A stretch of 64,000 bases of DNA from Rhypophila decipiens (Eukaryota > Ascomycota > Sordariomycetes > Sordariales > Naviculisporaceae), in contig MU858079.1 of assembly GCA_033297075.1 (NCBI GenBank), positions 1 to 64,000 on the forward strand. Direction: 5' to 3'. A program made the position numbers and the translations under genes. The stretch's first letter is position 1. The number at the start of each line of letters is the position of its first letter. The notes under the pieces are model-generated. The model saw nothing but the letters and a program-made list of their open reading frames with translations, had not been told where the DNA came from and searched no databases. This document shows positions 10,336 through 20,813 of this stretch, in pieces.

Positions 10336-10943
10336 TGTGTTAGAGTAATAATGCATTCACCCATTGCGGTTGATATCTTTCCTCTGTTCTGTCTGTCCCA
10401 TACGTCCGGCAGTGGAATAGAATTCCCGTCAGTGTTTAACACTATTGTGTCTTCAAAACCCAGGGCAACGTTTGGAGGTTTGTGCCCTGACATGCTATCG
10501 TCTTCCACGACCAGGACCTTTATTGCCGTGCTCACCGGGCTCCAGTCAAAACTGCGATATCTGTGGAACTGGATGCCGGATATCTCGATATAAACATGTT
10601 GTAGAGGAATGTATTGGTGGGAAATGGGGTAGGTTCTGACTTGGTCTAAAACGAACTATGGAGATTTTAGCAATTTTGTTCCAAAGACACTAGACAAGGC
10701 AAAGTGGAACTCTGAACGTGAATTTTGTGAAAACGTACGGGTTGATGGCGAAGAGAAGGCTTGATTTCGGTGATGTAGACTCAAGAGCAGGTGCAAGGGC
10801 GATGGTGATGGTGATGGCAAAGGTGACTTTATTGTAAAGTTAGGAATGACCTAAACTGATAGGGTGGATGTAGGGCTATGCATCTCTAAGTGTGATGTGC
10901 TGCCCTATACAGTGCTATTGAATGTTGGGGCCAGCATTATAGA

Positions 10944-11734
10944 CTACTCCTTCCTTCTTTTATTCGAGGTTGTGCCTTCAGACTCTCCCACCTTGCCCCT
11001 CTTCTTTTGCTTCTTATCCTTGGACGAACCTTGTGTTGCACCTGCTGACCTAGCCTTGCCGCCTTCTAGGGCATTGTCCGCATTATGTGTGGAAGAAGTA
11101 ACTGCAGCCATTGCCTCTGCTACTCCTGTAGCAAAACGGAATCTCTCAACTTCGGCTGCGGTCGGCGCGTTCCCGGGCGTCGGCTCGTCAAAACACTTGC
11201 ACCCTTTCTTCTTCAGGTCTTTAATCTTCTTCCACTCCTCAGCCTGAAGTGCTCAAGGGCCTCCTGCGAAGCCCTTTCCTGTCTGGCTCTGCGTCGACGA
11301 TGGTATTCCTTGCGACTGACCGAAGGCGCGTCTACAGCCTTGATGGCATTACGATACACATTCTACACGTAGAGCTGGGCTGCGGAAAGTGCTTGCTTGG
11401 CCTTGTCGAGGTGTCCTCTCGCTTCCATCAGGGTTTTCTCGTAGAGGCCCGAGTACCACTCCTTCGAGTTAACCTCCACATCTCTTATGTGCTTTCTTTT
11501 GCGCAAGATTTTGTATCGGAGGCCGAGCTCTTCGAGGGCGCTTTCCCCTTGCTCAAATGATATGTCGGGGTTAGCCTATTGCACCGACATTACGGCCTTG
11601 GCGTTCAGGCTGTTTCCGTATCGCATGGATTCGTATTCCATGAGTATGGCGATGGTGGGAACGGAATCGGGGACGTCATCCTCCGTCTTGGTGGTCGGCA
11701 CGGGTGATATGACTGGTTCCTCCTGGTTGGACAT
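10944..11734 (-). pseudogene. Dead lysine-rich coiled-coil gene with two CAG-to-TAG stops and one frameshift
   Basis: From ATG 11734 the frame reads MSNQEEPVISPVPTTKTEDD and continues for 52 codons to a TAG at 11576-11578. It resumes as an obvious coding helix (EQGESALEELGLRYKILRKR) to a second TAG at 11363-11365. After about 40 more codons it shifts frame near 11246, apparently through one lost base, and continues AEEWKKIKDLKKKGCKCFDE to a basic end KKQKKRGKVGE...NKRRKE at 10944. Both stops sit where Gln (CAG) would fit, a CpA-to-TpA change as in RIP. The original product was about 260 residues, helical, with a nuclear-localisation-like tail. I do not recognise the family. Confidence 0.6.
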
Positions 11735-12651
11735 TGCGACTCCTAAGCAGTAACGAGTTTGGTTGTTGTAGGTATAAATGTGAGAATACTAAAGAAAAAG
11801 GGTGGCGGTCAGTGTACTGCAAATGATAAAGGGAAAGAAAGACCATCCGGTATTTCGCTGCGATGGGAGTATTTATAAGTGGTGAAAAATGTGAAAAATG
11901 TGAAAAATGTCTGTGGGGTAAGAACAGAGAAAGAAACAGAGTTTAGGTGGCGTCGGCAGCAACTTCATGATATAATGACGTGGAACCCAAGCTGTTGTCC
12001 CTTGGTTTTCTCCCAGAGTACCTCTTCGAGTAGCTGTTGCCTCTATTCGGTAAGACTTTTTAACTGCATGATTAACAAGGAAGGAAAGCTGATCTCTATG
12101 ATCACATGAAGACAAAGCCTGGGCTTTCCTCCTCATCAAGAGACGTTCCGCAGCAACGAAGGCACCCCGCTTCCCCTGAACTTTATTTTGGGGACCCTTA
12201 TTTTGAACCCCCACATGTCTGATCAATGATGAAACCTTCCATCACGCTGCCGAAGAATCATATCATGGTCTGGATTCGCATTCAGTTGGCAACTTGACGT
12301 CACGAAGTCTATATGGAGCGGCAACCGCAAATCTGCGTCAACAAATACTTGCCCTTGTCCCTTCCCTGTTGACCAGCCATGGTGCCACTGTTTCCCGTCT
12401 CCAACAATGGGGATAGCCGTTTTCTTGACAAGACTGCAGAATGCCATCAGTTCCATTCTGGATTGCATCTTTACTGCCGCTAAGGTGACAGACATATTGA
12501 GAAGGTCATGTCATTTGGAACTCTCTATCCAACAAATAATACCAAGGTATTTGGTGAAGACGCAGAGATCAATCCTCTGGCAACAAGTACTAGCCCCGAG
12601 CCACGAATAATTCATAGTACATCGCTACATTCGCTGATACCGAAAAAAGAA
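11735..12651. other. Intergenic with small ORFs
   Basis: A 10-bp microsatellite-like run (GTGAAAAATGTGAAAAATGT) lies near 11880-11910. A 90-codon minus ORF at 12223-12495 has no recognisable features. No other gene is supported. Confidence 0.45.
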
Positions 12652-12957
12652 GGCGCCTAATAGTCCGGCACCACCACTCTCGTATACAGGCACCAGTCTT
12701 GTTATATACTAGTACTACTCTTGTAGAATATGCCTTAGTTGGCTAAAATAAATACCTTAACTAGCTATAATAAATGCCTTAACTAGTTCGAATAAATGCC
12801 CTAACTAGGTTGAATAAATGTCTTAGCTAGTTCGAATAAATGCTTTAACTAGCTGGAATAAACGCCTTGACTGGCTCGAATAAAGGCCTCTAGTCTAGGA
12901 AGTCAAATTGGACCGGTGCCTGTATATGAGATTAGTGGTGCTTGAATATTAGGCGCG
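12652..12957. mobile_element. 306-bp MITE-like element with 8-bp target duplication
   Basis: The left end GGCGCCTAATAGTC and the inverted right end CGCGCCTAATATTC begin terminal inverted repeats of about 47 bp, roughly 80% identical and including the perfect block TATACAGGCACC. The element is flanked by AAAAAGAA on both sides (12644-12651 and 12958-12965), an 8-bp duplication as made by hAT-type transposases. The interior is a 22-bp minisatellite. There is no coding capacity, so it would be non-autonomous. Confidence 0.8.
12730..12897 (+). repeat. 22-bp minisatellite inside the first MITE
   Basis: About seven units of AATAAATGCCTTAACTAGTTCG with point variation. The same unit occurs at 14529-14655. 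Confidence 0.85.
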
Positions 12958-13065
12958 AAAAAGAATCAAGGTTTTATACGCTCAAGCCCAGTGTGTTGCC
13001 TCGTCAGCATATCCTAATCATGCATTATCGTTAGGCCTCAAATCGAGCAAAAAGGCGGAGATAGA

Positions 13066-13986
13066 TTATCCAAGGGGCAGCATCTTCCTTACAATCAGCA
13101 AAGTCGGGAACCACGTCGTCACGATCCTGACCATGGTCGCCATCTTCCCGCGGAATATCTTCCCGGTCGAGCCACCGAGCACATCACCCACGACTGAGCG
13201 CGCGTAGTCAGCAGGCGCCATGACCTGATCGGCGAAGTCAGTGCCCGTTGCGCGGGCCGCGACCTCCTTCTCGGCCGGCGCGTACCTCGATCCGTCGGGT
13301 AGGTGGTGCTCGGGCGCGTTGGCAAACAGATTGGTCCCGACGGCTCCCGTTATGACGGTCACAACCCTGACGCCGAGCGGCTTGAGCTCAAGGCGCAGGC
13401 CCTCGCTGATGGTCACCGTGGCGGCTTTGGACGCGGCGTAGAGGACTGGATGGAACAGATGGTTAATTTTGCAAGGTAACTATCATCTTGACAGTCAAGG
13501 TTCGCAAAGCCTTGCGCGTGAAGGTTGCTTACCCATGTATGGCGGGTACATCAGCCCAGCAATAGAAGCATTATTAACGACGCAGCCCTTGGCAGCGATT
13601 AGGAGCGGCACAAAGGCCTTGACGGTCGCCACCACGCCCCAGACATTCACGTCGAACATATCCTTGGCCTTTTGCATGTCGACGTCGACGACGGGCATGA
13701 CGTACTGCGATCCCGAGTTGTTGACCAGATAGTCGAGCCTGCCGGCGGTCGTGGCCGAGACGGTGGCGACAGCAGCGTCGAGCGAGGCCTGGGAACACAC
13801 ATCGAGCGAGACGAGGGTGACGTTGGGCAGCTTTTCGAGTGCGGCCATCTTGCCCGGCGAGCGAGCGGTCGCGATGACATGGAGCCCTCGCCTCTGGAAC
13901 TCCTTGGCGAGAGCAAAGCCGATTCCGCCCTCGCTGCAGCCCGTGATGAGGACAGACTTGAGGTCAGCGGCCGTTTTTTTCGACAT
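13066..13986 (-). CDS. Short-chain dehydrogenase/reductase, AYR1-like
   Basis: Exons 13533-13986 and 13066-13445, with an 87-nt intron (GTAAGC...CCAG, phase 1); 277 residues. The Rossmann motif TGCSEGGIG is at residues 15-23, and NNSG and NNAS lie in the core. After splicing the catalytic Y154 and K158 appear in VLYAASK, so the active site spans the intron and the splice model is well supported. The sequence most resembles NADPH-dependent 1-acyldihydroxyacetone-phosphate reductases and related classical SDRs; the actual substrate is open. The C-terminus has a hydrophobic stretch (MVRIVTTWFPTLLIV) that could anchor it in a membrane or lipid droplet. MITE-like elements lie on both sides. Confidence 0.85.
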
Positions 13987-14451
13987 GGTGGCTTGCAGCG
14001 TATGTGTGGCGTCTGCGGCGGTGATGATGTGGATATGTGGACTTGGTGTTTCGATCAATTTACTGGACAGGAAGGTAATTAAGGGGCAACGTGCTTGTCT
14101 GCGATTCCGTAGTTATGTTGCGGTACCAAACGCCGAGGGTCGGGGAAGGATGCCAACCGCAGCTTCGCCTTCGCCATTTCGCGGCCCCACCTCGAAAACA
14201 ATAAATAACAAGCCTTTGGATGGTTGTTTTATTGACTACCTTGGGATTCTTGAGGAATTTTATCGAGTCCAACGAAGGCCAAAACCTCAACATTACCAAA
14301 GCATAGCCAAGCCTTGGCCTTGGCTGGACCCAACCCAACCAGGCTCCACTACAGCACTTACAGCCGAATGTGGGGCACAACCTCGTCCTTTCTCATAGTC
14401 ACCTTCAACAATCATGGGCACTCGAACTTTTGGAAATGAGCTAGGTGATGC
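13987..14451. other. Upstream region of the SDR gene
   Basis: No gene seen. An alternative in-frame ATG at 14056-14058 would extend the SDR by 24 residues. Confidence 0.4.
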
Positions 14452-14711
14452 GCCGCCGGTAAAACCACCGTATGCCTGACTAAAATCAGCGTCTTGGTCT
14501 TCAATCTAGTATCCTAAGGTCAATACTATGGAATAAATGCCTTAACGGGCTCGAATGAATGCCTTGACAGGCTCTAATAAACGCCTTAATGGGCTCGAAT
14601 AAATGCCCTGACTGGCTTGAATAAATGCCTTAACTGGCTCGAACAAATGCCGAGGTAGAGTGAAGGCCAGACGGTGGTTTTAGCTAGGCGTACAGTGGTT
14701 TTAGCGGCGGC
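14452..14711. mobile_element. 260-bp MITE-like element, second type
   Basis: The left end GCCGCCGGTAAAACCACCGT and the inverted right end GCCGCCGCTAAAACCACTGT start inverted repeats of about 50 bp. Each arm holds two copies of a CTAAAAnCAnnGT motif, like subterminal transposase-binding sites. Flanks GGTGATGC and GATGATGG agree at 6 of 8 positions, a possible decayed 8-bp target duplication. The interior is the same 22-bp minisatellite as in the element at 12652-12957, although the termini differ. Confidence 0.7.
14529..14655 (+). repeat. 22-bp minisatellite inside the second MITE
   Basis: Between five and six units of GAATAAATGCCTTAACTGGCTC. These are less AT-rich than the units at 12730-12897, which more often read TAACTAG. 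Confidence 0.85.
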
Positions 14712-15481
14712 GATGATGGAGCGTTACAGTCGTGCAGATTGTATTGTACACGGATTACTTCAGAGCCCAACTGCATGTGTTGGTGCCTTGATGTGAAGCA
14801 CCAACATCTCTGACAGGCTCTGAGTTGGCTGCACGCACACATTCGGCTATTGCCGAGACACCGAACCCATAAACACCGAACCCCAGTTGTACCTAGAAAT
14901 GGCGGCCAGACCCTTCGGCGTTTTGGATGATGTATAAATTGTACCTAGGTTAACGTTACACTACTTCCAGAGACCCTTATTCTTTTCCCTGGTAAGCATG
15001 CAACTGTGGGCCGCCGCCGAGGAGTAAGGCTGAGGCTGGTGTGGAAAAAAGGAGCCAAGTCCGTGGTTGGACGCAGCCAAATAGCTCAAGACTTTCTTGG
15101 CGGATTTGGGTGTTGCAAATTTTGAGAACTTGGTCAGGCGTCGCCGTTGGCCGTGTCTTGACTTTGTTGTTGACATGAGCCACATGTGAGCCTATGTAGC
15201 CCAAGGAACTGAATGGGCTGATCATGTTTAGTGCTGATCTTTGTTCTTATAAGCAGCGAAAGCTCATTAAGACCATACGATTCTTTTCTTTAAAGCATTA
15301 CGGAGAGCAAACGATATCGTTTACAAGAGTCATGATGTTCGGTTGGAACAAAGTGCTTGTTTCAGTGTGCTTTGCAAGTATATCAAGACTTCAAAGTCCC
15401 CAAAAGCACTCAACAATTATACAAAACTCGCAGCATATATTCTTCCTCCCCCCATTTACCCCAGATGTATCATCCTCAGGC
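14712..15481. other. Intergenic, no gene seen
   Basis: It contains a hairpin-forming TGTTGGTGC / GCACCAACA pair (about 14779-14810). The rest is the 3' flank of the GH2 gene. Confidence 0.45.
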
Positions 15482-18118
15482 TCACTTCCCAACAAGCGTC
15501 AAACTCCCAGCCTTCAACCCGGCAGCCTCAACAGTCAACTTGATCTCCCCAGTCCCCTTCGCCCTAACAATTGCCAGCCCCAAGCCCCCAAAGACCTTGC
15601 GACTCAAAGACCCAAAACTGGTCATATCCGTAGCGTCCCCATTATCCGTGCTCACAATCTCACCGGCCCCTTCGACCTTCCAAGCAACCGTGTTCGACGC
15701 CCCTGGAACCAGCACGCCATCTTTATCCACCACAGCGACACTAACAAACGCCAGATCAACACCATCAGCCTTAATCCCCGTGACATTCTTCTCGGCAACA
15801 ACTTTCAAACCAACCGCATCACTAGCCGTCTTTTTAGTCTCAGTCGCCCACTCCTGCCCATTCTTGTACGTCACAACCTTTACCTCGCCCGGCTGGTACG
15901 TAACTTTATCCCACCTAAACCGATACGTGCTCTGCGCAGCCTTCTTGATCCGCCCCTGAGACTTGCCATTGACAAACAGTTCAGCTTCATCAGCCGAGCT
16001 AAACACATGCACAGGCGTAACCTGCCCGATACGATTAGGCCATGTCCAGTGGGGCAGGATATGCGCCATCTTGACGGTCGGGTTCCACCTAGCCTGGTAA
16101 ATCCAGAACCTGTCCTTTTTGAACCCTGCTAGGTCGATGATTCCAAAGTACGAACTGCGGGCGTTGTACGGGGTGGGTTCGCCGATATAGTCCCACCCTG
16201 TCCAGACGAATTCCCCTGCTACGTAGGGGTATTTATCTTGCTGTTCGAAGACCTTGTCTGGGCTGGAACCCCAGGATGTTGCGTACAGGCCGTAGTCGGA
16301 TACTTGCATGGCGGAGGGGTTGCCTCCTGAATTGTCGCCCACTGTTGCGCTGTTTGCGGAAGTGACTGGGAACATGTAGACTCCTCGGGAACTGACGGCT
16401 GAGCTGGACTCGGTTGTCCAGAGCATACGATTGGGGAATTGTTTCCTGAACGCGGGGAAAGCGCTATTGGTCGAGGTGCCGGTTCCTTCACCTTGATAGT
16501 TTAGTCCTGGAATGTCGATTTGCTGCGCCATTGCGCTTCCGGCTGAGGCGGCATTCATGGCGGCTGTTATCTGACGTGTGGGATCCTCGGATTGGACGAT
16601 GCCTTTGAGGCGGGAGGCGATGGTCCCGCCAGAAGCAGACCCTTGCTCGCCTACTTCATTGCCGATGGACCAGGCTATGATGCTGGGATGGTTCCGATCT
16701 CTGCGCAAAAAGTTGCGAAGATCGGGCTCGGACCAGTCGTCAAAGATGAGGTGGAAATCATTTGTTGTCTTGCGCTGGGACCAACAGTCAAAGATTTCGT
16801 CTAGCACCATGAAGCCCATTTTATCGGCCAACTCGAGGAACTCGGGCGCGGGCGGGTTGTGGGATGTGCGCAGGGCGTTGGTCCCCATCTCTTGGAGGGC
16901 TTCGAGCTGTCGCCGGGCCGCGACTATGTTGAATGCCGCGCCGAGACTGCCCAGGTCATGGTGGTTGCAGGTTCCTTGAACCCGGACGGCTTGGTTGTTG
17001 ACTAGGATGCCTTTGTTGATGTCGTAGGTTATGGATCGGATGCCGAATTGGGTCTCGTAGGTGTCGAGCGGTGTGCCATCTTTGGTCGAGACTGTTGTGC
17101 GGGCGAGGTAGAGGTTTGGCTTCTGGGCGGGTACGGGGCCCCAGAGAGCTGGGTTGGTGATTGTTATGCTCCCCGAGAGGGATTGCTTGGCCCCTGCGTT
17201 GAGGTTTGCACTGGCCTTGGGGAAGGTTGCGACTTCGGTGCCGGGTTGGCCGGTAGACGCATCGATGGGGTGAATGGTGGTCACGACGTCGACTTGCTTG
17301 GCGTCGGTGCCCGTGTTCTCGACTGCCACGGTGAGGTTGACGGTGGCCGACTGGGCAGATACCTTGGGAGTTGTGATGTAGGTCCCGTACTGGCCGACGT
17401 GCACTGGGTCCACCTTGACAAGCCAGACGTTCCGGTAGATGCCGCCTCCCGGGTACCAGCGGGAGTTGTCGGTCGGGTTATCGAGGCGAATGGCGAGCGT
17501 GTTATCGGACCCCACTTTGAGATAGGGGGTGAGGTCGAGCCGGAAGGAGGCGTATCCGAATGGCCAGCCGCCGACCAGTTTTCCGTTGAGCCACACAGCC
17601 GCATGGGACATGGCGCCATCGACGTCAAGGTACACCGTCTTCTTGGAGTCGTCGGCGGTGAAGCTCAGGTTCTTACGGTACCAGCCTACACCGTTTGATG
17701 GGAGCTTTCCCATGCCACCGCTCACACCCGGGGCTCCAAAGGGTCCCTTGATAGCCCAGTCATGGGGCAGGTTGAGCTGGGCCCAAGAACTGTCATCGAA
17801 TGATCCCTGCACGAACTTGACGTCAGATCCGGGGGCTGCCCCTGATGGACGCTGCTTTTTAGAGCCGGCGACAAAGTTGTTCGCTGACGGCAGGACGAAG
17901 GACTTGAGCGTGTTATAAGACAAAGAGTCAGGGTTTGAGGTGAATCGCTGGAAGCGCCATCCAGCATTGATGCTAATGCGCTCGCGGCCGGAACCATTTG
18001 CTGCTCGGGTTTTGAGTGTTGCTGCTGCCAGAGTGGTGGAGGGGAAGCTGGCGAGAAGGAGGAGTGTCAACAGGACCAGCCCGCAGACCTGGTACGCGGA
18101 TCTCATTACGGCCATCAT
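15482..18118 (-). CDS. Secreted glycoside hydrolase family 2 beta-galactosidase
   Basis: Single exon, 878 residues. A signal peptide spans about residues 8-32 (VCGLVLLTLLLLASF). The N-terminal GH2 sugar-binding domain covers about 50-235 (LNLPHDWAI, PGGGIYRNVWL), an immunoglobulin-like domain about 240-360, and the TIM barrel about 365-660. The acid/base glutamate is E488 in WSIGNEVGE. The nucleophile is E570 in WTTESSS. RTSHNPPAPEFLELAD is the typical barrel strand motif. The C-terminal region adds the beta-sandwich seen in extended GH2 enzymes. It should release terminal beta-galactosyl residues from extracellular oligosaccharides. Met1, Met2 or Met5 could each start it; all give a signal peptide. 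GH2 also contains mannosidases and glucuronidases, so the exact sugar is inferred. Confidence 0.87.
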   Translation of the reverse strand: MMAVMRSAYQVCGLVLLTLLLLASFPSTTLAAATLKTRAANGSGRERISINAGWRFQRFTSNPDSLSYNTLKSFVLPSANNFVAGSKKQRPSGAAPGSDVKFVQGSFDDSSWAQLNLPHDWAIKGPFGAPGVSGGMGKLPSNGVGWYRKNLSFTADDSKKTVYLDVDGAMSHAAVWLNGKLVGGWPFGYASFRLDLTPYLKVGSDNTLAIRLDNPTDNSRWYPGGGIYRNVWLVKVDPVHVGQYGTYITTPKVSAQSATVNLTVAVENTGTDAKQVDVVTTIHPIDASTGQPGTEVATFPKASANLNAGAKQSLSGSITITNPALWGPVPAQKPNLYLARTTVSTKDGTPLDTYETQFGIRSITYDINKGILVNNQAVRVQGTCNHHDLGSLGAAFNIVAARRQLEALQEMGTNALRTSHNPPAPEFLELADKMGFMVLDEIFDCWSQRKTTNDFHLIFDDWSEPDLRNFLRRDRNHPSIIAWSIGNEVGEQGSASGGTIASRLKGIVQSEDPTRQITAAMNAASAGSAMAQQIDIPGLNYQGEGTGTSTNSAFPAFRKQFPNRMLWTTESSSAVSSRGVYMFPVTSANSATVGDNSGGNPSAMQVSDYGLYATSWGSSPDKVFEQQDKYPYVAGEFVWTGWDYIGEPTPYNARSSYFGIIDLAGFKKDRFWIYQARWNPTVKMAHILPHWTWPNRIGQVTPVHVFSSADEAELFVNGKSQGRIKKAAQSTYRFRWDKVTYQPGEVKVVTYKNGQEWATETKKTASDAVGLKVVAEKNVTGIKADGVDLAFVSVAVVDKDGVLVPGASNTVAWKVEGAGEIVSTDNGDATDMTSFGSLSRKVFGGLGLAIVRAKGTGEIKLTVEAAGLKAGSLTLVGK

Positions 18119-18197
18119 GATTATGGACCGTATGGCGGAGTATTCCTGACGAGTATGGTCTCAGCTGGTGGTCTGAGCATCTTGCGGTGCTCGCTCC

Positions 18198-18210
18198 AAC
18201 CTTTATATCT
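18198..18210 (-). promoter_or_regulatory. TATA-like box of the GH2 gene
   Basis: On the minus strand the sequence reads AGATATAAAG, about 85 bp upstream of the start codon at 18118, a position compatible with a fungal core promoter. Confidence 0.4.
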
Positions 18211-19274
18211 CTTTTCACGGTGGTGCACTCGGGGCATGATTGGGGCGGCTTTGATATTACTGCGTCTGTATTCATTACTTCTATCTCCGTTGGTGGGATT
18301 TAATACCGGTCGGCATCATAGCCGCCTCATCGTGGAACGCGGAAATCTGGTACAGATAGACGACACTCAGGGGTACGCGGAGCCGATGGGCACGATAATC
18401 TAAGCATGCGCACCAATCCCTGTACATATTGGGGTTTTGTAATGCCATTCTAGTGAGGAGTAGTGAGGAGTAGCAATTGAGGGACCGTGAAAGCTTGTTT
18501 TGCTAGGTGCGAAATCTTGAGGGCGCTTGGGTCAGGGTTATTGGGGTTAATTGTCTATTAGCCGACGATCCCTGATTTTGATATAAATTGCTATGGTGGG
18601 CATGCCCCTTATAGGTGGAAGTTCCGGCCGGTCTGGATGTGGCTCCTTTTCCCGCCGGGTGGAAATACTTGTGTGATGATGAAGACAAAGTTGAGCAAGT
18701 CGTGAACACCACAACTTGTGGATTATCATTGTCCTTGGATCAAGGTTCCCTTCGGCCCGTATTCGGCCTGCAGATGTATCGCGGACGTATACGGACGGAC
18801 TATTGGGCGGACACAACGGATTTCCATCGAGTGAATTTTCCGCGACGTAGATTCACGTCGGCTGGTCGCCCTGAAAGCGACTACCGCTGATAGAGAATTG
18901 GAGGCGCTATAATCAGAAGAATGAACCCTAGCCAGCGCAAGATGGTCTTTTAGTTTGAGACAAGGTCAGTGTGGCCTACAACGAGGGCCACTAAGCTTTT
19001 GTTGTTCCTTTTCCCAAGCTTGTTTGGTCCTGTAAGGGGCAACGACAAATCATTAATTTCTTGTCAGATATGAGCAATCAAGATCGGCTTCCTTCTCGTC
19101 CTCACTTCTAGCTCTAATTAAAGACTGGACAAAGATGTATATCTTCCGTTGTTTACAAGTCCAACCAACCTACAAGTAAACTCACGACCAACTATATACA
19201 CAAGAACACGTCTCAAGAGCTCAGTCCGTCCATCACTCTGACCCATCTGTCTACCAAACTCCTTTCTGCTCCTC
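18211..19274. other. Intergenic, no gene seen
   Basis: Upstream of the GH2 gene and downstream of the lipase gene. Only short overlapping ORFs, none supported. Confidence 0.5.
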
Positions 19275-20813
19275 CTAACCACACTCGGCCGGCCGCGGCG
19301 CCCCTCCCCACCACCACTCGGGCAACAAACAAGTCACATCAAGCGGAACTTTGACGTCCTCAGTAATACACTTTCCAACATCAGGAATGGTCATGTTCGC
19401 ACCAGTCCAACCATCGAGCACCGTTCTCAAAAAGTCCATCGTCCTCAGCCTCCCAGCCCAAAGCTCATCATTATGCCCGCCCTCGTGATTCCGATGGTAT
19501 AGCACCCTCGCGCCGCCCTTGCAGTAACTCTCCACCAGCACATCCGTCTCCTCAACAGCACTCATCTCGTCCTTGGCAGCCTTATACACAAACACCGGCA
19601 CCTCTTTCGGCGGCGCCTCATGAACCCCCATAACGGCATCCTTATCGACAACTGCCTGGATAATCCCATTCGACTCACTGCCCCAAATATCGCTTTTCCC
19701 GCCAACAAAGTAATCATACACATCCTGGTCTTTATACGCCATCAACGCCTCGACACCGCTCATTTTCTCAATCTTCAAGAACCCGGTCGCATTATACGTC
19801 CCCTCCGCCTTCAACCTACTCCTAAGGTACTCCCTCGCCTCAGGCCACTGATCCACAACCCCAACCAAGCTAGCCACAACCAAACCAGCAGTATCCTTCT
19901 TATTCATAGCCTGCGCAACAGTCGTCAAGTTAGGCGAAGGTCCGCCCACAGCCGCCCCAACCAACTTGCCAATCAAATCCGGCGCATACCGTCCCATCAA
20001 CTCCATTGCAAAACCAGCTGCGAATCCGCCGCCACTGTATCCCCATAGCGCATACCTCGAACTCTCAGGATCAATCCCCACATGCGTGCCGGCAACCGCC
20101 CTGACCGCGCGAATCGCATCAAGTGTGGCGTACCCAGCCTGAGCACCAGCGCAGTAACTCGCGCGAGGACCTTCATAATCCGGCACGGCAACGATCCAGC
20201 CGCGCATGAGGAGGTCGCGCATTTCGCCGTAGGGTTCTTGGCCTTGGAGGAGATTCGAGGGCGCCGCATCGGGCGCGACGCTGTCGCTCGGGACCTGATA
20301 GGATACCACGCCGCGCCCTTTGAGTCGTCCGGCAAAGTTCTTGGTATTCAGGGGGGGCAAACTGTTGAAGTACGTATCGTTCGGTCGAAAAACAGTGACT
20401 ACGCTCCAAGAAGCGTTGCCGTGCGTGTCGGAGGATCGGTAGAGGATTTGTAGCGTGTCTTTGCACCCGCGCACGTTGATGCTTGGGTAGGCTGGTTGTC
20501 TGATTCGAAGCGGTGTGCCGGGGACAGTAGATTCCCAGCCCGAGGGCGGGCTGTACCATGGGTCGTAGGTCGGCGGGGGGAGGTACCCGGCTGCGTAATA
20601 GGCTGTTGATATTGGGTCTGGAGAGGGCGGGGAGGTGGTGATGTTGTCTGGGTCGAATTTGGCTGCTGCTCGTGGGAGAATGTTGGAGGAGGAGGAGCGG
20701 ATTCGGTTCCTGATGTCGACGAGTTCGGCGGTCGGGTTTAGACCGTGGGGAAGAACGAGAGCCAGCGCGGTCGCTGCGCTGGCCAGGAGCCCGAAGGCGG
20801 TTAATTGGCCCAT
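19275..20813 (-). CDS. Secretory lipase (LIP family)
   Basis: 512 residues from ATG at 20811-20813, chosen because it starts a clean signal peptide (MGQLTAFGLLASAATALALV); upstream in-frame codons lack one. The alpha/beta-hydrolase core has the nucleophile S260 in WGYSGGG, the acid D415 in YKAAKDEMSA and the histidine in NHEGGHNDE (H447 the likely catalytic one). Sequence around PDYEGPRASYCAGAQAGYA is typical of the Candida LIP/CAL-A type secretory lipase family (PF03583). These enzymes hydrolyse triacylglycerols outside the cell. Several N-glycosylation sequons fit secretion. A TATAAAC-like element lies about 135 bp upstream. No intron, no lesion. Confidence 0.87.
   Translation of the reverse strand: MGQLTAFGLLASAATALALVLPHGLNPTAELVDIRNRIRSSSSNILPRAAAKFDPDNITTSPPSPDPISTAYYAAGYLPPPTYDPWYSPPSGWESTVPGTPLRIRQPAYPSINVRGCKDTLQILYRSSDTHGNASWSVVTVFRPNDTYFNSLPPLNTKNFAGRLKGRGVVSYQVPSDSVAPDAAPSNLLQGQEPYGEMRDLLMRGWIVAVPDYEGPRASYCAGAQAGYATLDAIRAVRAVAGTHVGIDPESSRYALWGYSGGGFAAGFAMELMGRYAPDLIGKLVGAAVGGPSPNLTTVAQAMNKKDTAGLVVASLVGVVDQWPEAREYLRSRLKAEGTYNATGFLKIEKMSGVEALMAYKDQDVYDYFVGGKSDIWGSESNGIIQAVVDKDAVMGVHEAPPKEVPVFVYKAAKDEMSAVEETDVLVESYCKGGARVLYHRNHEGGHNDELWAGRLRTMDFLRTVLDGWTGANMTIPDVGKCITEDVKVPLDVTCLLPEWWWGGAPRPAECG

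Noticed and set aside
12223..12495. 90-codon minus ORF
   Set aside because: No signal peptide, domain or neighbour support.
12730..14655. Possible CRISPR-like arrays of 22-bp units
   Set aside because: Units are contiguous with no spacers and lie inside inverted-repeat elements in a eukaryotic genome; they are minisatellites.
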